Assembly (NCBI GenBank): GCA_025924715.1
Contig: JAICHV010000018.1
Coordinates: forward strand, 1-63,477
Length of the DNA stretch: 63,477 nucleotides
Reading direction: 5' to 3'
Origin: Alphaproteobacteria bacterium
Lineage (GTDB): Bacteria; Pseudomonadota; Alphaproteobacteria; Micropepsales; Micropepsaceae
The notes beneath the pieces were generated by a model. The model ran no database searches, was not told where the DNA came from, and saw only the letters and a program-made list of their open reading frames with translations. Both the position numbers and the translations under genes were made by a program. Below, in pieces: positions 1 through 8,913 of the stretch; positions within the stretch are counted from its first letter, which is position 1, and each line of letters opens with the position of its first letter.

Positions 1-726
1 GTCCTCTATGAGGGCCCGGAGCCCGGAACGCTGATTCAGCATTTCAAGGACGACGCCACCGCATTCAATGCCAAGAAGCATGAGGTGATCGAGGGCAAGG
101 GCGTCCTCAACAACCGCATTTCCGAATATCTGATGACCCAGCTGCAGGGCATCGGCGTGCCGACCCATTTCGTGCGCCGCCTGAACATGCGCGAGCAACT
201 GATCAAGGAAGTCGAGATCATTCCCCTGGAAGTGGTGGTGCGCAATGTCGCCGCCGGTTCGATGTCCAAACGGCTGGGGATCGAGGAAGGCACCCCTCTG
301 CCCCGCTCGATCATCGAATATTACTACAAGAATGACGGGCTGAACGATCCCTGGGTCAGCGAAGAGCACATCACCGCTTTCGGCTGGGCCAGTCCCCAAG
401 ACCTCGACGACATGGTGAACCTCACCATCCGGGTGAACGACTTCCTCTCCGGCCTGTTCCTGGGCGCCGGCATCAAGCTGGTGGATTTCAAGCTGGAATT
501 CGGCCGGCTGTGGGAAAACGACTATATGCGCATCGTGCTGGCGGACGAGATCAGCCCCGACAATTGCCGGCTCTGGGATGTGCAGACCAACGAAAAGCTG
601 GACAAGGACCGCTTCCGCCGCGATATGGGCGGAGTGGTCGAGGCCTATAGCGAAGTGGCCCGGCGCCTCGGCATCATGCCGGAATCGGTGCAGGGCGAGA
701 ATAAGGGGCCGGTGCTGGTGAAATGA
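1..726 (+). CDS. purC: Phosphoribosylaminoimidazole-succinocarboxamide synthase (SAICAR synthetase), 5' end outside window
   Basis: Joins CAIR and aspartate with ATP to give SAICAR in cytosolic de novo purine synthesis. The reading frame is open from base 1 and gives 241 residues; only about 10-15 N-terminal residues should be missing for a family of about 240-255. Visible family blocks are [20 protein letters not shown] near the left edge, [14 protein letters not shown] in the middle and [12 protein letters not shown] in the substrate-binding region. The stop overlaps the next start (ATGA at 723-726), so it heads a translationally coupled purine operon. Confidence 0.97.
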   Translation, partial: VLYEGPEPGTLIQHFKDDATAFNAKKHEVIEGKGVLNNRISEYLMTQLQGIGVPTHFVRRLNMREQLIKEVEIIPLEVVVRNVAAGSMSKRLGIEEGTPLPRSIIEYYYKNDGLNDPWVSEEHITAFGWASPQDLDDMVNLTIRVNDFLSGLFLGAGIKLVDFKLEFGRLWENDYMRIVLADEISPDNCRLWDVQTNEKLDKDRFRRDMGGVVEAYSEVARRLGIMPESVQGENKGPVLVK

Positions 727-1082
727 AGCCCCAGCTCTTTGCATTCGCCCTGGCGGGGATTTTGCTGCCCGCCGATGATCTTCTGGCGCAGCAGCCCGCC
801 GGCGAGGCAAAGAATCTGCTCATGGTGGAATGTTACGGCCCGCCGGCTATGGACCCCTATTTTCTCAGCTTCGACCTCGCTGCCCGCAAGGCCTATGTGC
901 AGCGGAACCTGGAGATTCCGCCCCGCGAAGCTTTCGAGATCGACGTGTTGTCGGACGAGACCATCGAATGGACGGGCGTGATGCGCTTCAAATTTGATCG
1001 CCGGGCCAACTTGTTGCATGAGACGGCGATTTTCACGACCGACAAATATTATTGCAAGCCGATGAAAGCGGAAAACCGATGA
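723..1082 (+). CDS. Small secreted protein of unknown function in the purine operon
   Basis: 119 residues with a probable signal peptide ending near LLAQ (about residue 22). The mature part has two cysteines (VECYGP and YYCKP) that could form a disulfide after export. I do not recognise a family. It is locked into the operon by ATGA overlaps at both ends, with purC upstream and purS downstream, so it is almost certainly translated. Its location between two purine genes is odd because an exported protein has no obvious role in IMP synthesis. Confidence 0.75.
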   Translation: MKPQLFAFALAGILLPADDLLAQQPAGEAKNLLMVECYGPPAMDPYFLSFDLAARKAYVQRNLEIPPREAFEIDVLSDETIEWTGVMRFKFDRRANLLHETAIFTTDKYYCKPMKAENR

Positions 1083-1324
1083 AAGCCCGCGTCTTTGTGA
1101 CCCTGAAAAACGGCGTCCTCGATCCGCAAGGGAAGGCCATTGGCCATGCCCTCAATGGCCTGGGTTTCGCCAATGTCGGCGCCGTGCGCCAGGGCAAGGT
1201 GATCGACCTGGACCTGGCAGAGAGCGACCCCGCCAAGGCCAAGGCTTCGCTGAAGGACATGTGCGAAAAGCTGCTCGCCAACACGGTCATCGAGAAATAC
1301 GAGATCGAACTGAAATCCGTATGA
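1079..1324 (+). CDS. purS: Phosphoribosylformylglycinamidine synthase subunit PurS
   Basis: 81-residue small subunit of the three-part FGAM synthase (PurS-PurQ-PurL). PurS bridges the glutaminase and the synthetase subunits and helps channel ammonia. The sequence begins [20 protein letters not shown] and has the family block LGFANVGAVRQGK. I chose the ATG at 1079 because it overlaps the upstream stop (ATGA). A longer start at 1052 would add nine residues unlike the family. PurQ and PurL follow after two intervening DUF2059 genes. Confidence 0.96.
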   Translation: MKARVFVTLKNGVLDPQGKAIGHALNGLGFANVGAVRQGKVIDLDLAESDPAKAKASLKDMCEKLLANTVIEKYEIELKSV

Positions 1325-1331
1325 GGCAACC

Positions 1332-1838
1332 ATGAGAAAGCCCGCGATTTTCAGCGCCTTGCTATTGGTGTTCGTCTGCACCGGCGTATCGGCCCAGGAT
1401 GGTTTGCCCCGCGAGCCGAGCGCAGAATCGATCAAGATCGCCCACGAATTGCTGACCGCGACCCATGCCGAGGACAATGTTCAGATTGGGATAGATGCGC
1501 TGACCCCCGCCCTGGTCGCGCAGTTAAAACGGGACAAGGCCGATATTCCCGATGCGGTCATCCAGCAATTCATGGCCATTTTTCGCCAGGAGATGAAGGA
1601 CAGCCTGCCGGAAATCCTGGATGCGCAGGCCAAGGTTTACGCGTCTCATTACACCACCAGCGAACTGCAATCGCTTGTCCAATTTTACCAGAGCGATATC
1701 GGCAAGAAGGTCATCACCGAAACCCCTTCGATCCTGAAGGAAACTCTGGCCTTGGGCCAAGCCTGGGGCCGATCCACCGGGCAACGCGCGGCACAGGATA
1801 CGATTGCCAAATTGCGGGCCCAGGGGGTCAAAATTTGA
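1332..1838 (+). CDS. DUF2059 domain secreted protein, copy 1
   Basis: 168 residues with a signal peptide (cleavage near VSAQ, about residue 22) and a mostly helical mature region. The segment HYTTSELQSLVQFYQSDIGKK matches the DUF2059 signature, a periplasmic family of unknown function widespread in Proteobacteria. It begins 7 nt after purS and its stop overlaps the TTG start of a paralogue, so both sit inside the purine operon. Function is unknown; membership of the family is the well-supported part. Confidence 0.88.
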   Translation: MRKPAIFSALLLVFVCTGVSAQDGLPREPSAESIKIAHELLTATHAEDNVQIGIDALTPALVAQLKRDKADIPDAVIQQFMAIFRQEMKDSLPEILDAQAKVYASHYTTSELQSLVQFYQSDIGKKVITETPSILKETLALGQAWGRSTGQRAAQDTIAKLRAQGVKI

Positions 1839-2359
1839 AGCCTCCCTTCAAACCCGCGATCCTTCGCCTGGTTGTGCTGTTGCCTCTGCTGATGGCCCCC
1901 ATCGGCGCCGGCGCCCAGCCGGTCGAGGCCACGCCCAGCGAATCGCATATCAGCGCGGCGCTCGATCTGCTGGCCGCAACCCATGCCATCGACACGTTCA
2001 ATGCAAGGCTCGACGCCTTGGTGCCGCTGGAGACCGCCCAGATCAAGCGCGCCGCGCCCAGTCTGAACGATTCGCAGGTGGCCTTGATCGAGAAAAGGCT
2101 GCGCGATTCCCTCACCACGCGGCAAAGCGAATTGCTGCGCATCCAGGCGATCGAATATGCCCGGCATTTCGATGAAAAAGAGCTGCATGATCTGGCGGCG
2201 TTCTATCGCAGCGATGTCGGCCAGAAATACATCACGGCCAGCCCCGCGATCGCCCAGGAACTGGCGCCGGTCCTGCAAAAATGGGTGCAGGATGTCGTCG
2301 AGGGCACCCTGCAGGACCTGCTGAAAACCTTACCCAACACGCCAAAACAGAAATTATGA
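1835..2359 (+). CDS. DUF2059 domain secreted protein, copy 2
   Basis: 174 residues, signal peptide ending near GAGAQ, then the same architecture as the preceding gene ([21 protein letters not shown] corresponds to HYTTSELQSLVQFYQSDIGKK). It is a tandem duplicate that has diverged well. The start is a TTG at 1835 overlapping the upstream stop (TTGA), and its own stop overlaps the purQ start (ATGA). Unbroken overlaps from purS neighbours through purL imply co-transcription and coupled translation with FGAM synthase genes. Confidence 0.85.
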   Translation: MKPPFKPAILRLVVLLPLLMAPIGAGAQPVEATPSESHISAALDLLAATHAIDTFNARLDALVPLETAQIKRAAPSLNDSQVALIEKRLRDSLTTRQSELLRIQAIEYARHFDEKELHDLAAFYRSDVGQKYITASPAIAQELAPVLQKWVQDVVEGTLQDLLKTLPNTPKQKL

Positions 2360-3018
2360 AATCCGCCGTCATCGTTTTTCCCGCTTCCAATTGCGATCGC
2401 GATGCCGCCACAGCGCTGGAAAGCCTGACCGGGCAGAAAACCAAAATGGTCTGGCATCAGGACAGCGAATTGCCCGATGTGGACCTGGTGGTGCTGCCCG
2501 GCGGCTTTTCCTATGGCGATTACTTGCGCTGCGGCGCCATGGCCAATCAGTCCAGGATCATGGGCGCAATCAAGGCCCATGCCGCCAAGGGCGGCGCGGT
2601 GCTGGGCATCTGCAATGGCTTCCAGGTGCTGACCGAAAGCGGGCTTTTGCCGGGCGCGCTGATGCGCAATGCCGGGCTGAAATTCGTCTGCCGCGATGTC
2701 GCCCTCAAGGTTGAGGAAACCCAAAGCATCTTCACCCGCAAATATGACAAGGGCCAGACCGTGGTCTTTCCCGTCGCCCATGGCGAAGGCAATTACTATG
2801 CCGATGACGCGACGCTGGACCGGCTGGAGAGCGAGGGCCGGGTGGTGCTGCGCTATCGGGACAATCCCAATGGCTCCGCCCGCGACATTGCCGGCATCGT
2901 CAACGAAAAACGCAATGTGATGGGCCTGATGCCTCATCCCGAACGCGTGGTGGACCCGCTCACCGGCGGCACCGACGGCCGCGCCCTGTTCCAGGCCCTG
3001 ATCGAGACCTTGTCGTGA
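2356..3018 (+). CDS. purQ: Phosphoribosylformylglycinamidine synthase glutaminase subunit PurQ
   Basis: 220-residue class I glutamine amidotransferase that releases ammonia for FGAR amidation. The nucleophile is Cys86 in GICNGFQVL, and the His194/Glu196 pair lies in MPHPERV. The ATG at 2356 overlaps the DUF2059 stop and starts the conserved [14 protein letters not shown]; the longer upstream frame is unrelated to the family. Its stop overlaps the GTG of purL. Length is normal for alphaproteobacterial PurQ. Confidence 0.97.
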   Translation: MKSAVIVFPASNCDRDAATALESLTGQKTKMVWHQDSELPDVDLVVLPGGFSYGDYLRCGAMANQSRIMGAIKAHAAKGGAVLGICNGFQVLTESGLLPGALMRNAGLKFVCRDVALKVEETQSIFTRKYDKGQTVVFPVAHGEGNYYADDATLDRLESEGRVVLRYRDNPNGSARDIAGIVNEKRNVMGLMPHPERVVDPLTGGTDGRALFQALIETLS

Positions 3019-5219
3019 CGCAAATCACCCCTGCCCTGATCGCTGAGCACGGCCTCAGCCCCGAAGAATATGCCCGCATCAAGACGCTGCTGGGGCGCGA
3101 CGCCAATCTGGTCGAACTCGGCGTATTCAGCGTGATGTGGAGCGAGCATTGCTCGTACAAATCCACCCGCGCCCATCTGAAGAAGCTCCCCACCAAGGCC
3201 CCCTGGGTGCTGCAGGGCCCCGGCGAAAATGCCGGCGTGATCGATATTGGCGACGGCGACGCCGCCATCTTCAAGATGGAATCCCACAACCATCCCAGCT
3301 TCATCGAGCCTTACCAGGGCGCCGCCACCGGTGTCGGTGGCATCATGCGCGATGTCTTCACCATGGGGGCGCGGCCCATCGCCATGATGAACGCGCTGCG
3401 CTTTGGCGAGCCGGATCACCCCAAGACCCGGCACCTGGTTTCCGGCGTGGTCTCGGGCATCGGCGGTTACGGCAATTGCATGGGCGTGCCCACGGTGGGC
3501 GGAGAAGTGAATTTCCACCGCTCCTACAACGGCAATATCCTGGTCAATGCCATGTGCGTGGGCCTGGCCCGCACCGACAAAATCTTTCTCTCCGCCGCCA
3601 AGGGCGCCGGCAATCCGGTGGTCTATATCGGTTCCAAAACCGGGCGCGACGGCATTCACGGCGCCACCATGGCTTCGGCCGAATTCGACGACGCGTCGGA
3701 GGAAAAACGCCCGACGGTGCAGGTGGGCGATCCCTTCACCGAAAAACTGCTGCTGGAAGCCTGCCTGGAATTGATGGCGACCGACGCCATCATCGCCATC
3801 CAGGACATGGGCGCGGCCGGGCTGACGTCATCTTCCGCCGAAATGGGCGACAAGGGCGGCAGCGGCATCGAGCTCGACCTGGATCATGTGCCCCAACGCG
3901 AAGAGAACATGACCGCCTATGAGATGCTGCTGTCCGAAAGCCAGGAGCGCATGCTGGCGGTGCTCAAACCCGGGCGCGAGGCTGAGGCCGAGAAGATCTT
4001 CCGCAAATGGGAATTGGATTTCGCCGTGATCGGCATCACCACGGATACGAACCGCCTGGTGGTCAAGCATAAGGGCCAGGTGGTGGCCAACATGCCCATC
4101 ACCGCCCTGTCCGACGAAGCACCGGTTTATGAGCGCCCCTTTGTCAAACGCTTTCCCGCCCAGGGCCTGCCCGCCTATGACAAGAACAAGCCCGTCCTGG
4201 CTTCGCTGGAAAAACTGCTGGGCACGCCCGACATGGCCTCGCGCCGCTGGATCTGGGAGCAATATGACAACAGCGTGATGAACGACACGGTGCAGCATCC
4301 CGGTGGGGACGCCGCGGTGGTGCGGGTGCATGGCACCAAGAAGGCGCTGGCCATCACCACCGATGTGACGCCGCGCTATTGCCGCGCCGATCCTTATCAG
4401 GGCGGCGCCCAGGCGGTGGCCGAAGCCTATCGCAACCTGACATCGGTGGGTGCCGTGCCGCTGGCGGTGACCGACAATCTCAATTTCGGCAATCCGCAAA
4501 AGCCGCAGATCATGTGGGAGATCGTGGCCGGGATCGACGGCATCGGCGCCGCCTGCCGGGCGCTGGACTTTCCGGTGATCTCGGGCAATTGCTCGCTGTA
4601 TAATGAGACCAATGGCGAAGGCATTTTGCCCACGCCGGCGATCGGCGGTGTCGGGCTGATCCAGGACGTCACCAAAATGGCGACCGTGGCGTTCAAGCGC
4701 GAAAACGATGTCGTCATCCTGCTGGGCGAAACGAGCGGCCATCTGGGCCAGTCGATCTATCTGCGCGAGATCGAAGGCAAGGAAGAAGGCGCCGCCCCCG
4801 TGGTCGATCTGGCGCTGGAAAAAAAGCATGGCGATTTTGTGCGGGGCCTGATCGCAGCGGGCCGGGTCGATACCGTGCATGATGTGTCGGACGGCGGCGT
4901 ACTCGTTGCGGTGGCGGAAATGGCGCTGGCGGGCAATATCGGCGCCTCCATCGGCCAGGCGGGAATCGCCGACGCGATCGGCTTTTGGTTCGGCGAGGAT
5001 CAGGGCCGCTATCTGATCGCCGCCCCTTTCGCGCAAGCCGAAAAGATCGTCGCCGAGGCGCGGGATGCCCGCATCATTGTCGCCGAGCTGGGCAAGACCG
5101 GCGGCGATGCCCTGACCATCGATGCCAAGCACAGCGTAGCCTTGGCCAAATTGCGCACCGCCCATGAAGCCTGGTTTCCCCGCTTCATGGCCGGCGAGGA
5201 AATTCCCGTTACCAACTGA
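3015..5219 (+). CDS. purL: Phosphoribosylformylglycinamidine synthase subunit PurL
   Basis: 734-residue synthetase subunit of the small-type PurL, which converts FGAR to FGAM with ATP and PurQ-derived ammonia. Family blocks include [13 protein letters not shown], the ATP-binding [14 protein letters not shown] and MESHNHPS in the first domain, and [15 protein letters not shown] near the C-terminus. Translation begins at a GTG (3015) inside the purQ stop (GTGA). With purS and purQ in the same operon, the complex is encoded in one block. Confidence 0.98.
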   Translation: MTQITPALIAEHGLSPEEYARIKTLLGRDANLVELGVFSVMWSEHCSYKSTRAHLKKLPTKAPWVLQGPGENAGVIDIGDGDAAIFKMESHNHPSFIEPYQGAATGVGGIMRDVFTMGARPIAMMNALRFGEPDHPKTRHLVSGVVSGIGGYGNCMGVPTVGGEVNFHRSYNGNILVNAMCVGLARTDKIFLSAAKGAGNPVVYIGSKTGRDGIHGATMASAEFDDASEEKRPTVQVGDPFTEKLLLEACLELMATDAIIAIQDMGAAGLTSSSAEMGDKGGSGIELDLDHVPQREENMTAYEMLLSESQERMLAVLKPGREAEAEKIFRKWELDFAVIGITTDTNRLVVKHKGQVVANMPITALSDEAPVYERPFVKRFPAQGLPAYDKNKPVLASLEKLLGTPDMASRRWIWEQYDNSVMNDTVQHPGGDAAVVRVHGTKKALAITTDVTPRYCRADPYQGGAQAVAEAYRNLTSVGAVPLAVTDNLNFGNPQKPQIMWEIVAGIDGIGAACRALDFPVISGNCSLYNETNGEGILPTPAIGGVGLIQDVTKMATVAFKRENDVVILLGETSGHLGQSIYLREIEGKEEGAAPVVDLALEKKHGDFVRGLIAAGRVDTVHDVSDGGVLVAVAEMALAGNIGASIGQAGIADAIGFWFGEDQGRYLIAAPFAQAEKIVAEARDARIIVAELGKTGGDALTIDAKHSVALAKLRTAHEAWFPRFMAGEEIPVTN

Positions 5220-5230
5220 AAGCCGCAGTC

Positions 5231-5464
5231 ATGGGTATGAAAGCCGCCGAAATCGAGAAATTCATCAAGGACGCGTTTCCGGACGCCGAGGTCGAGATGA
5301 AGGATCTGGCCGGGGACGACAATCACTGGGCTGCCACGGTCAGATCATCCGCCTTCAAGGGCAAAAGCCGCGTGCAGCAACATCAGATGGTTTATGCCGC
5401 GCTCAAGGGCAATATGGGCGGCGTGCTGCATGCCCTGCAGCTACAGACCAGCGCCAAGGAATAG
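5231..5464 (+). CDS. BolA family protein
   Basis: 77 residues with the BolA fold signature, including the invariant HQMVYAAL segment that carries the conserved histidine. BolA proteins pair with CGFS monothiol glutaredoxins to bind or transfer Fe-S clusters, and such a glutaredoxin (grxD) lies 1.1 kb downstream. The gene follows purL by 11 nt, so it probably shares its transcript. An internal ATG two codons later (5237) is an equally possible start. It is the short BolA2/IbaG-like type rather than the 105-residue E. coli BolA. Confidence 0.9.
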   Translation: MGMKAAEIEKFIKDAFPDAEVEMKDLAGDDNHWAATVRSSAFKGKSRVQQHQMVYAALKGNMGGVLHALQLQTSAKE

Positions 5465-5480
5465 TTGCATTCGGTCTTGT

Positions 5481-5575
5481 GTGAGGCCCCCTCACCCTTG
5501 CCCTCTCCCCCCTCGGGGGAGAGGGGAAACCGGCTTTAGCCCCCAGCGCTCACACTGCGGGTGAGGGGGACTCTA
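5481..5575. repeat. Nested inverted repeat between convergent genes
   Basis: An inner perfect stem pairs CCCTCTCCCCC with GGGGGAGAGGG around a CTC loop. An outer stem pairs CCCCTCACCC with the later GGGTGAGGGG. It lies between bolA (+) and the Rsm22-type gene (-). It looks like a dispersed alphaproteobacterial intergenic repeat and could also act as a bidirectional terminator, although no clear U-tract follows. Confidence 0.6.
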
Positions 5576-6515
5576 CCAAGTCCCCCCATTCCAATTTACG
5601 CGCGCGCCGGAACGCTTCCTTGTCTCGGCGGGGAACGAATTCATCATGCAATCCCGTTTCATCGCAGAGCGGCAGCGTAATCCCTGCCTTGCTCTCCACC
5701 ACCGGCTTGATGATCCGGGCGCCCTTAGGGGCAGCCTCGCGCGTCATGACGACATAGGAATAGCGCTCGTCCTCGAAGGGCACAGAAGCGTCTTTCAGGA
5801 TCAAATGATCGCGCGAGCGGGGCAGCCGCTGCAAAAAATGACACCAATCCGCTGTATGTTGGTCGCTCCGGCTTTCGCCGACGCGCCGCGCCATGGGACA
5901 ATCCGCATCATGGGTGCAGGGCGCGGCGACATGGGCGCCGGCCTTTATCAGCGCGGCGCGGGCGCTGCGGATGCGGGCAAAGCCGTCGGGCGTGCCAGGT
6001 TCGATCAGCACCAGCGCCTGCACCGCTCCCTGCCACAGATCGCGCGCCAGGATGGCGGCTTTGTCCAAAGCGAATTCCGCCAGCACATAACTGGCGATCA
6101 CCAGATCAGCGCGCGGTTTGGTGCCGGCCACGTCGCCGGCCATCACCTGTGCCGACGGCATCAGCATGGCCGCCAGCGCCCGCAGCGGGGCACTGCGATC
6201 CAGCATGGTGACGGCGATGTCGGGCCAGATCTCCGCCGCGGCCCAACTGGCGGTGCCCGGCCCCGCGCCCATATCGAGCACAGTGGCCGGCGTCAGGCCG
6301 GGCATCCGCGCCAGCACAGCCCGCGCCGCCGCATAAGTGGCCGGCGCCCGCGCCAGGACATAGGCCAGGGCATCGGCGTCGCTGACGATGCCGGCGGAGG
6401 GCCCCCCTGCCCGATAGGCAGCCGAAAGCGCCGCGGCGCGGCGGGCAAGATCTTTGCGCGACACGCCTTCGAGCAGCGATTCCAGCACCTTGGCGCGCGC
6501 ATCCGGCAGGTTCAT
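5550..6515 (-). CDS. Rsm22/METTL17-type small-subunit rRNA methyltransferase-like protein
   Basis: 321 residues. A Rossmann SAM-binding domain contains VLDMGAGPGTAS (about 79-90), followed by the Rsm22 C-terminal region. Four cysteines at 200, 206, 225 and 284 (APCTHDADCP, DWCHF, LPLCDE) match the CX5C plus two pattern that binds a 4Fe-4S cluster in the mitochondrial homologue METTL17. The family assists small ribosomal subunit maturation; catalytic activity in bacteria is not established. It lies opposite and between the BolA and Grx4 genes, a suggestive Fe-S neighbourhood. Confidence 0.9.
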   Translation of the reverse strand: MNLPDARAKVLESLLEGVSRKDLARRAAALSAAYRAGGPSAGIVSDADALAYVLARAPATYAAARAVLARMPGLTPATVLDMGAGPGTASWAAAEIWPDIAVTMLDRSAPLRALAAMLMPSAQVMAGDVAGTKPRADLVIASYVLAEFALDKAAILARDLWQGAVQALVLIEPGTPDGFARIRSARAALIKAGAHVAAPCTHDADCPMARRVGESRSDQHTADWCHFLQRLPRSRDHLILKDASVPFEDERYSYVVMTREAAPKGARIIKPVVESKAGITLPLCDETGLHDEFVPRRDKEAFRRARKLEWGDLVESPSPAV

Positions 6516-6523
6516 GGCGTGGC

Positions 6524-6552
6524 TTGACCCTTCTGGTCCGCATGCTTAGATC
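6524..6552 (+). promoter_or_regulatory. Putative sigma-70 promoter of grxD
   Basis: TTGACC at 6524-6529, a 17-nt spacer and TAGATC at 6547-6552, about 30 nt before the grxD ATG at 6581. It overlaps the start region of the divergent Rsm22-type gene. Confidence 0.55.
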
Positions 6553-6580
6553 ATTGCCGGTACCAGCCCAAGGAACGCCC

Positions 6581-6913
6581 ATGACCGATGTCCAGGCCCG
6601 CATCGCCGAAGATGTGAAGAGCAATGACGTGCTGCTTTACATGAAGGGCACGCCGGTGTTTCCGCAATGCGGCTTTTCCTCCATGGCGGTGCAGATCCTG
6701 TCGCATCTGGGCGTCAAGTTCAAAGCCGTCGACGTGCTGTCCGACCCGGAGGTGCGCCAGGGGATCAAGGAATTCTCCAACTGGCCGACCATTCCCCAGC
6801 TTTACGTCAAAGGCGAATTTGTCGGCGGCTCCGACATCATGCGCGAGATGTTCGAGGCCGGGGAACTAAAGACCTATATGGCGGAACGCGGCGTGGCGCT
6901 CGAAAACGCCTGA
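6581..6913 (+). CDS. grxD: Monothiol (CGFS) glutaredoxin Grx4
   Basis: 110 residues. The active-site segment FPQCGFSS puts the single catalytic cysteine at position 30, typical of Fe-S carrying monothiol glutaredoxins. NWPTIPQLYVKGEFVGGSDI forms the glutathione and cluster site. I take the ATG at 6581, which gives the canonical length; the open frame extends 19 codons upstream through the promoter. Its expected partner BolA is encoded just upstream on the same strand. A strong terminator follows. Confidence 0.96.
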   Translation: MTDVQARIAEDVKSNDVLLYMKGTPVFPQCGFSSMAVQILSHLGVKFKAVDVLSDPEVRQGIKEFSNWPTIPQLYVKGEFVGGSDIMREMFEAGELKTYMAERGVALENA

Positions 6914-6931
6914 GGCGCGGCCATAGCAAAT

Positions 6932-6966
6932 AAAAAAAAAGCCCGCCATCTCTGGCGGGCTTTTTC
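6932..6966. terminator. Bidirectional rho-independent terminator
   Basis: Perfect stem GCCCGCCA/TGGCGGGC with a TCTC loop, nine A residues on the left and five T residues on the right. It can end both grxD (+) and rpsD (-). Confidence 0.93.
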
Positions 6967-7008
6967 TTTACACGCACCATGGGCGGACTTGATCCGTCCA
7001 TCATACTT

Positions 7009-7623
7009 TTACCGCGAATAGAATTCCACGATCAGATGCGGATGCATCTGCACCGCATAGGGCACGTCCGCCAGCTTGGGAGTGCGCAGCAGCTTGGCGC
7101 TGCGCCCTTCGGCGACTTCGAGATAATCGGGCGTATCGCGCTCGGCGCTTTTGCCGGCATCGATCACCAGCGCCATTTCCTTGGCCTTGGGCGAAAGCTC
7201 CAGCGTATCGCCTTCCTTGACGTGATAGGAGGCGATGGTGACGCGGCGGCCATTCACCTGGACATGGCCATGGCTGACGAGCTGGCGGGCGGCAAAGGGC
7301 GTCGGCACGAATTTGCTGCGATAGACCACCGTGTCCAGACGGGTCTCGAGCAGACCGATCATGTTCTCGCCGGTGTCGCCGGGACGGCGCGAGGCGTCGG
7401 TATAATATTTGCGGAATTGCCGCTCGGTGATGTTGCCGTAATAGCCCTTCAGCTTCTGCTTGGCCTGAAGCTGGGTGCCATAGTCGGACAGCTTCTTGGC
7501 GCGGCGCTGGCCATGCTGGCCCGGACCATAAGAGCGCTTGTTGACCGGGCTCTTCGGACGGGCCCAGATATTTTCGCCCATGCGGCGATCGATTTTGTAT
7601 TTCGAATTTTGGCGCTTGCTCAT
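7009..7623 (-). CDS. rpsD: 30S ribosomal protein S4
   Basis: 204 residues, the usual length. The N-terminal [20 protein letters not shown] and the S4 RNA-binding signature around [26 protein letters not shown] (S4 domain, about residues 94-155) are clear. S4 binds 16S rRNA early in 30S assembly. The gene stands alone here rather than in the alpha operon, which is common in alphaproteobacteria. A palindrome lies in its upstream region and a shared terminator at its 3' end. Confidence 0.98.
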   Translation of the reverse strand: MSKRQNSKYKIDRRMGENIWARPKSPVNKRSYGPGQHGQRRAKKLSDYGTQLQAKQKLKGYYGNITERQFRKYYTDASRRPGDTGENMIGLLETRLDTVVYRSKFVPTPFAARQLVSHGHVQVNGRRVTIASYHVKEGDTLELSPKAKEMALVIDAGKSAERDTPDYLEVAEGRSAKLLRTPKLADVPYAVQMHPHLIVEFYSR

Positions 7624-7708
7624 CGGTCCTCGGGTTTGGCGTCATTTTGCCGGAAAGGCGCGTGTCCTTAAGGCAGCGTCCCGCCAGAGTCAAACGAACA
7701 CAACCAGA

Positions 7709-7742
7709 AGTATAGTGAGCCCGTTCTCACCTATATTTGTCA
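7709..7742 (-). promoter_or_regulatory. Palindromic region upstream of rpsD
   Basis: An imperfect palindrome TATAGTGAG-N6-CTCACCTATA (7711-7736) sits beside a minus-strand TTGACA (about 7737-7742). A minus-strand TATACT is also present, but the spacing of 23 nt from that TTGACA is too long for a standard promoter. It may be an operator or a hairpin in the rpsD leader. Confidence 0.3.
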
Positions 7743-7770
7743 AAGGCTTAATAGGTCTCCTGGCGCGCGG

Positions 7771-7788
7771 GGCACTGTTACAGTTTGA
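7771..7788 (+). repeat. Left terminal inverted repeat of IS-derived unit A
   Basis: GGCACTGTTACAGTTTGA is the reverse complement, with one mismatch in 18, of the right repeat at 8889-8906. The following 55 nt (AGCCGGGGATAGGGT region) recur after the left repeat of unit B. The three bases CGG precede this repeat and also follow the right repeat, a possible short target duplication. Confidence 0.85.
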
Positions 7789-7836
7789 ATTGTGGCAGGG
7801 GTTGAGAGGGTTACGAGCCGGGGATAGGGTCCGACC

Positions 7837-8067
7837 ATGGCCGAAGATCGGACTTACACCTTCAAGCAGTATCGCCGCACCAGACCGGGCGGCACTACGG
7901 GGGAAATGACCAAACGGGCCGAAATCAAGGCCCCTGGTCTGGCCCAGGCCGAGGAGATCGCCGCCAAGGAGTATCTGGCCGGGCTGGACTTCAAATCCGA
8001 CTTTGCGATCCTAGAAGGCGAAACTGGCTTTGTAAGTTGCTGGCTGACAGGATTGCCACATGCCTAA
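7837..8067 (+). CDS. 76-residue passenger ORF in slot 1 of unit A
   Basis: Soluble, charged protein (begins MAEDRTYTFKQYRRTRPGG) with no signal peptide and no family I recognise. Its start lies 49 nt after the left repeat in a leader (GGGGATAGGGTCCGACC) shared with unit B. Its stop overlaps the next start in CATGCCTAAG, an arrangement repeated in units B and C although the proteins are unrelated. I infer a passenger held between fixed element sequences. Expression is uncertain. Confidence 0.55.
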   Translation: MAEDRTYTFKQYRRTRPGGTTGEMTKRAEIKAPGLAQAEEIAAKEYLAGLDFKSDFAILEGETGFVSCWLTGLPHA

Positions 8068-8474
8068 GACCCCTACAGGTGCCAAGCGCCCCGCCGATGT
8101 GATCGGCAATGCCGTCCTGGTGATGAAGATCGCCACAGGCGAAATGCAGGAAAGCGCGCAATCATCGGGGGATCACCAAGCACCGGATCATGGGACGGCC
8201 CATCAAAGCCCTTGTTTCAACGTCCTACGTCGAAAAACACAATCAGACCATGCGCCAGCACATGCGGCGCTTTACCCGCCTGACCAATGGTCATTCCAAG
8301 AAAATAGATAACCACGTCGCTATGGTGGCGCTGTACACCACATTCTATAATTTCGCCCGGATCAACAGCGCCGTCCGTATGTCTCCGGCCATGGCTTGCG
8401 GTCTGGAGCAACACCTTTGGGATATTGGTGATATCGTAAAGCTGGTCGAGGAATGGGAAACCGCAGAAAGCTAA
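8060..8474 (+). pseudogene. Fused remnant: ORF2 start plus C-terminal third of an IS1-family-type transposase
   Basis: The first about 30 codons encode MPKTPTGAKRPADVIGNAV and KIATGEMQE, the start of a small conserved protein. After a frame change near 8155, a second frame gives STSYVEKHNQTMRQHMRRFT and MVALYTTFYNFARINSAV, the C-terminal block of the IS1-type transposases common in alphaproteobacteria, ending DIGDIVKLVEEWETAES. The catalytic N-terminal and middle parts are gone. The transposase end overlaps the start of the following secreted-protein gene. Confidence 0.85.
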
Positions 8475-8875
8475 TAGGTGTCATGGCGGTGCTGGCGATT
8501 TCTGGTACCGCGCAAGCCGCCACGCTGAAGATTACTCCCTCGGAGACAGATGAACTTCTCAGGGCCGCCGTCGCAGCAAACAATCCAAGCGCCTTGAAGT
8601 TACCCGGCTTTGAATTTGAACCGCCGTACCAACTGCCGGATAAGTACTATCCACGATTCCACATCTACGAAGCCATATGGGACCCACCAGCAGGAAGCGT
8701 AAATATCGGCTTCTATGCCTTGGACCCTTTGACGCTAGACGTTTGGAACGGAGTCATTTGCGAGGAAATCAAGTCGCCTAAGTTGGCGTCCATCCAGCGG
8801 CGCATCCGAGCGCAAATCGGGCTATCCAATGCCGAATATAAGCGGCTCCGGGTTACGGGGCCGGAATGCCAATAG
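8453..8875 (+). CDS. Secreted protein of unknown function, slot 2 passenger of unit A
   Basis: 140 residues with a good signal peptide (MGNRRKLIGVMAVLAISGTAQA). The mature protein has two cysteines (VICEEI and PECQ) and no family I can name. The ATG at 8453 lies inside the transposase 3' end (GAGGAATGGGAA) and is needed for the basic start of the signal peptide; GAGGA just upstream can serve as Shine-Dalgarno. The right terminal repeat begins 13 nt after the stop. It is the clearest exported cargo of the array. Confidence 0.7.
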   Translation: MGNRRKLIGVMAVLAISGTAQAATLKITPSETDELLRAAVAANNPSALKLPGFEFEPPYQLPDKYYPRFHIYEAIWDPPAGSVNIGFYALDPLTLDVWNGVICEEIKSPKLASIQRRIRAQIGLSNAEYKRLRVTGPECQ

Positions 8876-8888
8876 TCACAACCCTAGG

Positions 8889-8906
8889 TCAAACTGTACC
8901 AGTGCC
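8889..8906 (+). repeat. Right terminal repeat of unit A
   Basis: TCAAACTGTACCAGTGCC, preceded by AACCCTAGG. It is identical over 18 nt to the repeat at 9189-9206 and 17/18 complementary to the left repeat at 7771-7788. Only 7 nt separate it from the left repeat of unit B. Confidence 0.88.
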
Positions 8907-8913
8907 CGGGTTT

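Larger units (their letters stand above)
7771..8906 (+). mobile_element. IS1-like element remnant with two passenger ORFs (unit A)
   Basis: About 1.14 kb bounded by 18-bp inverted repeats. In order: left repeat and leader, a 76-residue ORF, the start of the conserved ORF MPKTPTGAKRPADVIGNAV, a deletion junction near 8155, the C-terminal part of an IS1-family-type transposase, a secreted-protein gene, and the right repeat. The transposase lacks its N-terminal and most catalytic regions, so the unit cannot move itself. It is the only unit here that keeps both ends plus transposase sequence. Confidence 0.8.

Noticed and set aside
3828..5165. 445-codon open frame on the minus strand opposite purL
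   Set aside because: It is antisense to a clear purL, is His/Asp/Gly-rich as expected of mirror frames in GC-rich genes, and has no family features or ribosome site.
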